5,127 nucleotides of DNA from contig JBEKZQ010000445.1 of the NCBI GenBank assembly GCA_049509675.1, positions 1 through 5,127 of the forward strand, in the 5' to 3' direction. The translations under genes were made by a program, and so were the position numbers. The stretch is from JBEKZQ01 sp049509675. GTDB taxonomy: Bacteria > Planctomycetota > Planctomycetia > Pirellulales > Thermoguttaceae. Position 1 is the stretch's first letter, and the number at the start of each line of letters is the position of its first letter. The notes under the pieces were generated by a model. It ran no database searches. It worked only from the letters and a program-made list of their open reading frames with translations, and was not told where the DNA came from. This document shows, piece after piece, positions 1 to 4,965 of the stretch.

Positions 1-1567
1 AGACGAGCTTTGCGCGGGGGGGCCCGCGCCACTTCAGGTCCTTGATTTTTCGCGTCGTCGCATTCCACACATGCGGATTTCCCCATTCAAGACGATACCA
101 ATCATGCCAGCCACGGGAGAAATCATCGATCAGGCGGGAGGGTTTATCAGTGGCTTTCACCCCGGCATTCTTCAGTTCTTCCGGGAAATAGATGGCTTCT
201 TTGGAGCTGATGAGGAATGTTTCAGGAGGCTTTGATCCTCGATATCCGACTCTTTCTGTTTTCAATGTATAACTGACATTCCCATACACGTACAAAGGCC
301 GTTCCGTGCTTAGGACGGGACAATCCGCAACCCATCCATCCCCCGCCTTTTTCGCTTCCGCATCGCGCCAGAAACGGGTTAAACAATGCGGATCAACGGA
401 ATAGTAGATGTCCACCGCGACGACCTCGGCAGGACGATCCGTTTTCAAGCTGGCTTGGGGAACCCCGCTGGGCGTTTTGAGATTCACGATCAATTCCGGC
501 GTCTTCGGGAAGGAAAAGGATCCTTTGAGATACTGATCGAACCACAGGATTCCGCAAATGTCGGTCTCAGCAAGCCCCCGGTGGTTGAGATGCGGAGCGA
601 TTACGTAGCCGACAACCCGGCTCCCAATTCTTTTCCAGTTCTCCGTCATGTTGTCCATCGGCCCGGCAAAGTCGTTCGACGGCGCCACGAACAGTATTGG
701 ACAGGTAATACGGGGGATATAGGGAAGATCATCAATCGTATCCGCCGCGATACCCTTGTAATCCATTCTTAGCCCCGACCCCGGCATTCCACTCAACTTT
801 CCTGTGACCCCTCCCGCGCCGCCGCACGACGGCACTGCCGCCTTTATCCGTTTGTCGACACCGGCAACGTCGACGGTTATTTTACCTCCCATCGAATGTC
901 CGGTCACTCCAAGATGTTCGGGATCGACCTCGGGTTGTTGTTCCAGGAAGGTCAATCCGCGGCGTGCTGCAAGGACCAGCAGGAACCAGTTATTGTTGCG
1001 CGGCGACTCAACGGCGTCAAGCGTTTTGGAATCAGGCATCAGTGTTCCATAATGCTCGTTGTGTTTCTGCGTGGCGTCGAGAGCGCCCCAGTCCGTGTTC
1101 GGGTCCCCTTGCTCCATCTTCTCCATGTCGTTTCCGCCCCAGTTGATGGATAGTCCGGCGTAGCCATTGTCTGCCGCGTATTTTACAGACTCAACCGCTG
1201 CCCGCTGCCCGCCGCCATGCACCTGAAGAATTGCCGGCAGCTTCCTATCGCTTCTCGGAAAGGCATAGAACGCGGCCAGGCGTGACTTTCTATCCTTGAA
1301 CGTGCCAATCGTGAAAACCACATAGCGATAGGTGATGTCGCCTTCCTTCCACTCCTTCACCACCTGAGCCTCCAGTGGTTCCTTGCCGGGATCATAATTC
1401 CCCCAAAGCTCATCCAGATTGGTCGGCGCCTTGCCGTCGTTCAGCGGAGGCAGGGAGTCCTTTGCCCAGCCATTCGCCAATCCTCCCAAAACAATGCCTA
1501 TTGCCACACCGACAACAGGCAAAGCAATTCTATGTCCGAGCACGAATCCTCTATGTCGAGTAGGCAT
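1..1567 (-). CDS. Secreted alpha/beta hydrolase, dienelactone hydrolase/acetyl xylan esterase-like (3' end beyond window)
   Basis: The frame is open from ATG at 1567 to the left edge with no stop, giving 522 codons of an unfinished protein. Residues 1-36 look like a Sec signal peptide: a basic start (MPTRHRG), a hydrophobic core (about 14-30) and a plausible cleavage site after NGWA. The catalytic domain shows HGGGQ at 117-121 after a hydrophobic strand, which fits the oxyanion loop, and the nucleophile elbow GHSMGG with Ser225. D299 (SNDF) and H326 or H329 (APHLNHRG) fit the acid and base of the triad. After about 350 comes a second, probably beta-rich region of unknown role. The family cleaves ester or lactone bonds, often in plant polysaccharide debris; the substrate here cannot be read. 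The gene starts 71 bases after the stop of the cyclodeaminase-family gene on the same strand, so it may share its transcript. No strong Shine-Dalgarno is visible, only a purine stretch GAAGAAGA. An ATG five bases upstream is out of frame and closes quickly. Confidence 0.85.
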   Translation of the reverse strand, partial: MPTRHRGFVLGHRIALPVVGVAIGIVLGGLANGWAKDSLPPLNDGKAPTNLDELWGNYDPGKEPLEAQVVKEWKEGDITYRYVVFTIGTFKDRKSRLAAFYAFPRSDRKLPAILQVHGGGQRAAVESVKYAADNGYAGLSINWGGNDMEKMEQGDPNTDWGALDATQKHNEHYGTLMPDSKTLDAVESPRNNNWFLLVLAARRGLTFLEQQPEVDPEHLGVTGHSMGGKITVDVAGVDKRIKAAVPSCGGAGGVTGKLSGMPGSGLRMDYKGIAADTIDDLPYIPRITCPILFVAPSNDFAGPMDNMTENWKRIGSRVVGYVIAPHLNHRGLAETDICGILWFDQYLKGSFSFPKTPELIVNLKTPSGVPQASLKTDRPAEVVAVDIYYSVDPHCLTRFWRDAEAKKAGDGWVADCPVLSTERPLYVYGNVSYTLKTERVGYRGSKPPETFLISSKEAIYFPEELKNAGVKATDKPSRLIDDFSRGWHDWYRLEWGNPHVWNATTRKIKDLKWRGPPRAKLV

Positions 1568-1638
1568 GACATGGTCTTCTTCGGCAGGTAAGAGTTGACA
1601 GTCTCGGTGACTATGGCATTTTGATCGGGCGCGTCGAC

Positions 1639-2628
1639 CTACGACAGTTGCAGGCCCAGCTCGAGCCGGCGGGCGTTTTCCAGGGTCTTCGCCGCGGCGC
1701 ATAAATCCTGAATCGCCACGCCGACGGACTTGAACAAGGTAATCTGGTCGGCATGGCCCCGGCCCGGCGACCGACCCAGCACAACGTCGCCCAACTCGGT
1801 GGCGAAGTGCGCCTGCTCGATCAGCCCTTGCCGCAAGGGACGGAGCAAGTCGCCCGCTTCTTCGAGTGCCGACCCCAGATGATCCACCACGACGCGCGCT
1901 CGGCAAACCGTCGCAGGGGGAATCTCACTCACGTGCGGCCGGTAGGAACCGATGGCGTTGATGTGGGCGCCATGTTTGAGATCGGAGTCTTCAAAGAGGG
2001 GGTCCGACGCCGTGGTGGCCGTGCAAACCACGTCGGCGTCTTTCAGAGCTTCAACCGGGCTAGCGGCGCGTGTGACAGGCCGGCCGAGGCGTTCGGTCAT
2101 TTCGGCGGCAAACCGATCCGCGGCAGACGGGACTGGGTCATAAACACATGCCCGGCGGATCGTGCGCACACAACACACGGCTTCCAGTTGAGTGCGCGCC
2201 TGCACGCCGGCGCCAAACACTGTTACCGCTGCGGCATCGAGTCGGGCCAGGAGATCCGTGGCCAAACCGGATGTGGCGCCGGTGCGGATGGCGGTGAGGC
2301 TCGCGCCGTCCATCACCGCCAGGTGCGCCCCGCTCGTGCCGTCGGTCAGGATGACCAGCGACTGAATCGTTGGCAGCCCGCGCCGCGGGTTGTCAGGAAA
2401 CACCGTGACAGTCTTCAATGAGAACATCCTCAACACCGTGGAATGGCAGGGCATGACCAGACTGGCGCCAAGCCCATCCGGGGTTTGCAGGCATTCACGA
2501 GTGGGCAGCGTCACCTGCCCGCTGGACAACTGCGCAAACGCATCGCGCATCGCTGCAATGGCGTCGGTCATCGGCAGCGCGCGGCGGACGTGTGCAGCGG
2601 CAAGATAGAGTAATGGCGTGGTATTCAT
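1639..2628 (-). CDS. Ornithine cyclodeaminase/mu-crystallin family NAD(P)-dependent enzyme, probably a reductase or amino-acid dehydrogenase
   Basis: This is a 329-residue protein, the usual family length, when read from ATG at 2628. The open frame extends upstream to 2721, but that part lies inside the lyase gene and its residues look nothing like the family. R44, K72 and R115 (AIRTGATS) fit the three substrate-carboxylate binders of the family. GAGVQA at 139-144 is the NAD(P)-binding turn, and FKSVGVAIQD at 299-308 is the typical C-terminal motif. In true ornithine cyclodeaminase the catalytic Asp lies in GGDCPGKTEL. The matching stretch here is GSYRPHVSEI (227-236), with Tyr in its place. 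Ornithine cyclodeamination is therefore unlikely. Family members with this pattern include alanine dehydrogenases, ketimine reductases and pyrroline-2-carboxylate reductases. Only two bases separate this start from the stop of the serine ammonia-lyase gene. No clear ribosome site precedes it, so translation is probably coupled. Family assignment is firm; the substrate is inferred only from context. Confidence 0.92.
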   Translation of the reverse strand: MNTTPLLYLAAAHVRRALPMTDAIAAMRDAFAQLSSGQVTLPTRECLQTPDGLGASLVMPCHSTVLRMFSLKTVTVFPDNPRRGLPTIQSLVILTDGTSGAHLAVMDGASLTAIRTGATSGLATDLLARLDAAAVTVFGAGVQARTQLEAVCCVRTIRRACVYDPVPSAADRFAAEMTERLGRPVTRAASPVEALKDADVVCTATTASDPLFEDSDLKHGAHINAIGSYRPHVSEIPPATVCRARVVVDHLGSALEEAGDLLRPLRQGLIEQAHFATELGDVVLGRSPGRGHADQITLFKSVGVAIQDLCAAAKTLENARRLELGLQLS

Positions 2629-2630
2629 CG

Positions 2631-4208
2631 TCACTGGCAACCGGCGCGGCCGAAGCCGCGGCAACCGGGTTTCATCGCCCGGGCCGACGGCGTGATGGCA
2701 AGGCCTCCCTTGGATGTGCAACGTAATTCCGAGGGCATCGCCAGCCCTACGGCGTAAACGGCGTTAATCGTCTCGTCGAGCGGGATGAAGTTCGTGTAAC
2801 CGCCGAGCACGAGATCCGCATTGACGAAGGCACTGGCGGCGGCGGCCCCATTGCGGGTGTGACAGGGAATCTCGACCATGCCGTGCAGCAGGTCGCAGAC
2901 GCTGCCCATCGTGTTCTGAAAACTGATCGCGGCCGCATCGCAGGCTTGGCGGGCCGTGCCACCGACGGCGTCCACGACTGCGGCGGCGGCCATCGCACCG
3001 GACGCCCCGATCTCCACCTGACAACCCGCCACCTCGGCGGCAAAGGTTGCACGGATCGCGACAATCATGCCAATGGAGCCGGCAGCCAAAAGGGCCAGGC
3101 CGATTTGTTCGCGTGTCAATGAACGCTCCTCCGCCAACGTCAGCAGGGTTCCCGGAATGACTCCGGCAGAGCCACCGGTCGGTGCAGCGCACACCACACC
3201 CATCGCGCCATTGACGTGCATCACGGCCAGTGCCCGTGCCGCCGCCCGCGTGTGCAGGCTCCGCACGGAAAGCCGTCCCGCGGCCTCCGCCTGAAAAATG
3301 GCCCCTGCGCAGGCGGGCAGCAGTTGCAGACCGGTGAAGTTCGGGTCCAGCCCGCGCTCGACCGATCGCAGCATGATGTCATAGCGCCGCAGCATTTCCG
3401 CCATGACCTCCGCCTCGCTAATGCCGAGCAATTTCGCCTCGTAAGTCAGCGCCAGCCTGCCCAAAGAAAGGCCGATCTGTTCGGCGATCTGCACCATCTC
3501 GGCCGCGCTGGAGAACAACGGCTGGCCCTCTTGCACGAAGTAAATGGGCGCGGATTCCCACACCCGTGCGGCGGAGTCCACCGCGCGCAGTTCGTCACGG
3601 AAGGTCACTTCCAGCGAGGCTTTGCGACGGGCCGTCAATCGCACAAGGCCATTCGCGCGAGAATCGATGGGGTCCTGCAAGACCTGGCCGTCGCCCATCA
3701 GCAGCGCGAGAGCGGCACCGGCTTTGTCGGCGGAAACTTCCACCAGCGTCTCGTAAGCCGAACCGTTGAACAGGACCGGGCGGCCATCCAGGCTGGTCAT
3801 CTGCACTTCCCCGCCACCAATGGACCGGGCGACTAGACGCAATTCCGAGCCGTCGCTCGCAGTAAGATCCATTTCCACCGTATTCGGATGGTCCGGGTTG
3901 GCAAGCTTCCGAACCACAAAGCCGATTTCCATCCCGGCATGCGGTGCATCACTCAGCGCGGTGAAAAACGATTCGTCGGTCAACGGCTTGCCCATCAGGC
4001 CCATGGCAAAGCCGCGGTCGGCTCCTTGCACGGCGCAGGTGACTGCATAAGAGCCGGCCGGGTCGAAGGCCAACACCGCCCGGCGCGGCGTGCCTCCGAG
4101 GATCGAGCGAGCCATGCAGCCGATGTGAAACGCGCCCGCCGTGTGGGAACTAGACGGGCCGCGCATAATAGGACCAAGGACATGATTGAGGATACTGACG
4201 GTTTTCAT
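2631..4208 (-). CDS. sdaA: L-serine ammonia-lyase, iron-sulfur type, beta and alpha parts fused in one chain
   Basis: This 525-residue protein should convert L-serine to pyruvate and ammonia with a [4Fe-4S] cluster in the cytoplasm. Residues 1-135 are the beta domain, with RGPSSSHTAGA at 16-26 and ARSIGGG at 127-133. Residues of about 137-215 sit where SdaAB proteins carry an ACT domain but are poorly conserved. Residues of about 235-510 match the alpha (SdaAA) subunit, including PTGGSAGVIPG at 343-353. The cluster ligands are C396 (GCQ), C438 (VCD) and C449 (PCHTRN), spaced 42 and 11 as in the Legionella enzyme. The length is close to the two Bacillus subunits added together, so this is a fused form, longer than the roughly 455-residue E. 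coli type. The C-terminus goes beyond the usual alpha-subunit end and finishes in GCQ, with Cys as the penultimate residue. An in-frame TGA seven codons upstream fixes ATG 4208 as the start. It is the first gene of the minus-strand set. A weak AAGG lies upstream, and no convincing promoter was seen. Confidence 0.93.
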   Translation of the reverse strand: MKTVSILNHVLGPIMRGPSSSHTAGAFHIGCMARSILGGTPRRAVLAFDPAGSYAVTCAVQGADRGFAMGLMGKPLTDESFFTALSDAPHAGMEIGFVVRKLANPDHPNTVEMDLTASDGSELRLVARSIGGGEVQMTSLDGRPVLFNGSAYETLVEVSADKAGAALALLMGDGQVLQDPIDSRANGLVRLTARRKASLEVTFRDELRAVDSAARVWESAPIYFVQEGQPLFSSAAEMVQIAEQIGLSLGRLALTYEAKLLGISEAEVMAEMLRRYDIMLRSVERGLDPNFTGLQLLPACAGAIFQAEAAGRLSVRSLHTRAAARALAVMHVNGAMGVVCAAPTGGSAGVIPGTLLTLAEERSLTREQIGLALLAAGSIGMIVAIRATFAAEVAGCQVEIGASGAMAAAAVVDAVGGTARQACDAAAISFQNTMGSVCDLLHGMVEIPCHTRNGAAAASAFVNADLVLGGYTNFIPLDETINAVYAVGLAMPSELRCTSKGGLAITPSARAMKPGCRGFGRAGCQ

Positions 4209-4285
4209 GGCTTGGAAACCTTGGGTTCAAGGCAGAAGACGGGGATGGTTTGCCGCTGATCCCCACAGCTTCTCGACCAGCATAC

Positions 4286-4310
4286 AAACCGCCACAAAAA
4301 CCGCCACAAA
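4286..4310. repeat. Two tandem copies of a 12-bp unit
   Basis: The unit AAACCGCCACAA occurs at 4286-4297 and again at 4298-4309, followed by one more A. The two copies are identical. The spacing is one helical turn plus about a base and a half. The repeat lies about 80 bases downstream of the tRNA 3' end and about 80 bases upstream of the lyase start. It could be recombinase arm sites, a regulator-binding site for the lyase gene, or simply a repeated Thr-Ala-Thr-Lys coding stretch in a former gene. Confidence 0.6.
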
Positions 4311-4343
4311 CGGGAAGTTCCGGGGATGCCCCAGAAACGCAAC

Positions 4344-4377
4344 TGCCCTTGAGCCAAGCACTTATGACTCAAGGGCA
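4344..4377 (-). terminator. Perfect 10-bp hairpin just after the tRNA gene; possible terminator
   Basis: TGCCCTTGAG at 4344-4353 is the exact reverse complement of CTCAAGGGCA at 4368-4377, with a 14-base loop. The structure begins 11 bases beyond the tRNA 3' end in the direction of tRNA transcription, where a terminator or a processing signal is expected. The bases after it on the minus strand (GTTGCGTTTCTGG) have only a short T stretch. It is therefore at best a weak intrinsic terminator, and leakage into the lyase gene is possible. Confidence 0.4.
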
Positions 4378-4388
4378 ACAATCATCAG

Positions 4389-4475
4389 CGGAGAGGACAG
4401 GATTCGAACCTGCGGACCAGTTACCCGGTCACGGATTTAGCAAACCCGCGCTTTAGACCACTCAGCCACCTCTCC
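4389..4475 (-). tRNA. tRNA-Ser (anticodon GCT)
   Basis: The minus strand from 4475 folds as a complete class II tRNA of 87 bases. The acceptor GGAGAGG pairs with CCTCTCC, with G as discriminator at 4389. The D arm is GCTGAGTGGTCTAAAGC. The anticodon stem CGGGT/ATCCG has one G-T pair and the loop TTGCTAA, giving anticodon GCT for AGC/AGU codons. The long variable arm has a GACC/GGTC stem, as serine tRNAs do, and the T arm is GCAGG-TTCGAAT-CCTGT. CCA is not encoded after the discriminator (GCTG follows), so a nucleotidyltransferase must add it. A possible -10 (AATAAT, preceded by TGTG) lies 8 bases before the 5' end, without a good -35. Confidence 0.95.
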
Positions 4476-4556
4476 TAAACCGGATTATTCACAAAAAATG
4501 TAGGTGGGTCGAGCAAACCGTTGTGCTTTAGAACACTCAGCCACCTCTCCTAAACC
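4439..4556. repeat. Direct repeat of tRNA 5' half plus leader (4439-4481 and 4512-4556)
   Basis: Two direct copies of about 43 and 45 bases are separated by 30 bases of AT-richer DNA. A 23-base core (4459-4481 and 4534-4556) is identical. One arm is the 5' half of the working tRNA gene and the other is the truncated copy. This is the geometry of a duplicated attachment site or a short tandem duplication. Confidence 0.8.
4512..4550 (-). pseudogene. Truncated second copy of the tRNA-Ser 5' half
   Basis: This stretch repeats the tRNA from its first base to the anticodon: GGAGAGGTGGCTGAGTG, then TTCTAAAGC, then GGTTTGCT. Similarity continues six bases upstream of the 5' end (GGTTTA in both). Blocks 4450-4481 and 4525-4556 are identical except at one base (4458 against 4533). 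The eight bases AGCAAACC follow in both after a gap that is two bases longer in the copy. Similarity stops immediately after the anticodon. No variable arm, T arm or 3' acceptor strand follows, so it cannot make a tRNA. The altered stem bases (ACAACGG) suggest that it came from a different serine tRNA gene or has drifted. Confidence 0.85.
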
Positions 4557-4605
4557 ACTTGCGTATATGTTCTTGGGCTGGCTCTATGTTTTCTTTACTA
4601 CCGTT

Positions 4606-4611
4606 TATACT
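4606..4611 (+). promoter_or_regulatory. Possible -10 box for the small plus-strand gene
   Basis: TATACT matches the sigma-70 -10 consensus at five of six positions and lies in a locally AT-rich stretch, 88 bases before the ATG at 4694. No good -35 box lies 16-18 bases upstream. A 6-bp GC hairpin (4634-4639 with 4647-4652) would fall in the resulting leader. The call rests on one hexamer. Confidence 0.25.
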
Positions 4612-4682
4612 ACTTTACGGCAAGAGTCGCCCACGGCGGGTTGTGACCGCCGCGGACAACGCCACCTATAACCCTTTGCATC

Positions 4683-4690
4683 GGAGGTGA
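4683..4690 (+). promoter_or_regulatory. Perfect Shine-Dalgarno sequence before ATG 4694
   Basis: GGAGGTGA is fully complementary to the 16S rRNA 3' tail, and its GGAGG core ends six bases before the ATG. None of the other starts in this window has a site nearly as good. It is the best evidence that a translated gene starts, or once started, here. Confidence 0.6.
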
Positions 4691-4693
4691 CGT

Positions 4694-4903
4694 ATGGCTA
4701 AGTCTACTCGAAAATCGCGTGCCGGTAAAGCGGCCGCCAGCCAGGTGTGCGGCCATGTATTCTGGCAAGGCAAGGAAGTTGGTGAAACAGGCTCGTTTAC
4801 AAGCCTTTCTGCCGTAGGCGGTAGAAGGCCCGACGTTCATGTCGGGTTGGCAAAGATGCTCGCTCCCGCGCAAAGCGCGGTCGCGCCGGTCTACCCGTGC
4901 TAA
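4694..4903 (+). CDS. Small basic protein of unknown function, possibly a truncated gene start
   Basis: This is a 69-codon frame with an excellent ribosome-binding site. The first 38 or so residues (MAKSTRKSRAGKAAASQVCG, then HVFWQGKEVGETGSFTSL) look protein-like: a Lys/Arg/Ala/Ser-rich start, as in nucleic-acid-binding tails, then a short mixed stretch. I do not recognise the family. From residue 40 on, the codons lie inside the palindromic element at 4811-4952, and the stop falls in one of its hairpin loops. The C-terminal 30 residues are therefore probably not native. Two readings fit: the 5' end of a gene cut by the repeat element, or a tiny leader frame of a structured RNA. It is oriented against the tRNA and the PEP-CTERM gene. 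No signal peptide or membrane segment is visible. Confidence 0.35.
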   Translation: MAKSTRKSRAGKAAASQVCGHVFWQGKEVGETGSFTSLSAVGGRRPDVHVGLAKMLAPAQSAVAPVYPC

Positions 4904-4952
4904 AAGCACGGGCCGAGGACCGCCTACGGCGGGAAGCCCGATGAATCGGGCT
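4811..4952 (+). repeat. Composite palindromic element, cloverleaf-forming, REP/MITE-like or structured RNA
   Basis: Outer arms GCCGTAGGCGGT (4811-4822) and ACCGCCTACGGC (4919-4930) are exact reverse complements. They enclose three hairpins. One is CCCGAC/GTCGGG (4829-4834 with 4841-4846). The second is CCGCGC-AAA-GCGCGG (4866-4880). The third is CCCGTGC-TAAAA-GCACGGG (4894-4912). A fourth hairpin, AGCCCGAT-GA-ATCGGGCT (4935-4952), lies just outside. The first and fourth resemble each other: both follow GAAG or GAAGG, carry a CCCGA..TCGGG stem and end in TGG. Several stems lengthen through G-T pairs that would be stable only in plus-strand RNA. No transposase is present in the window. The fourth hairpin could also stop transcription of the PEP-CTERM gene, though no T-run follows it. 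Confidence 0.75.
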
Positions 4953-4965
4953 GGATGCAAGCGTC

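Larger units (their letters stand above)
4212..4440 (+). other. Possible decayed 3' end of an integrase gene, running into the tRNA gene
   Basis: The spacer between the lyase start and the tRNA 3' end holds no gene that can be supported. On the plus strand one frame reads through it (IQTATKTATNG, then RNATALEPSTYDSRATII) and stops inside the tRNA at 4438-4440. Low-complexity Thr/Ala/Lys-rich tails of this style occur at the ends of tyrosine-recombinase genes that abut tRNA genes. Nothing of the catalytic domain (R-H-R-Y residues) remains, so this is a suggestion from composition and position only. The same bases must also contain the promoter and leader of the serine ammonia-lyase gene on the other strand. 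Confidence 0.15.

Noticed and set aside
12..29. Palindrome GCGCGGG-GGGG-CCCGCGC with a seven-G run at the left edge.
   Set aside because: It lies within the open hydrolase frame, and the residues on both sides (LKWRGP and RAKLV) read sensibly. It is most likely coding GC bias; a sequencing slip in the G-run cannot be excluded.
386..1153. Several plus-strand frames opposite the hydrolase.
   Set aside because: The minus strand is open throughout with a complete nucleophile elbow and signal peptide, so the plus-strand frames are shadows.
1595..1600. Perfect TTGACA on the plus strand between the hydrolase and the cyclodeaminase-family gene.
   Set aside because: No acceptable -10 box lies 16-18 bases downstream (ATTTTG). 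It would drive only antisense transcription, so it is probably chance.
1753..2421. A 222-codon plus-strand frame opposite the cyclodeaminase-family gene; likewise 3216-3836 opposite the lyase.
   Set aside because: Both are antisense shadows in GC-rich coding DNA. The minus-strand proteins have clear family motifs, and these frames show none.
2629..2721. Longer start at 2721 for the cyclodeaminase-family protein.
   Set aside because: The extra 31 residues overlap the end of the lyase in another frame and are arginine- and proline-rich. The family N-terminus begins at MNTTPLLYL (2628).
4186..4456. Two plus-strand frames ending in RIRTCGPVTRSRI and RTGFEPADQLPGHGF.
   Set aside because: These endings are the antisense translation of the tRNA-Ser gene and are widely misannotated as proteins. 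Neither has a good ribosome site; at most the upstream part is a relic.
4811..4952. CRISPR array as an explanation for the repeated hairpins.
   Set aside because: There are no regular direct repeats with unique spacers. The units are different palindromes at irregular spacing.
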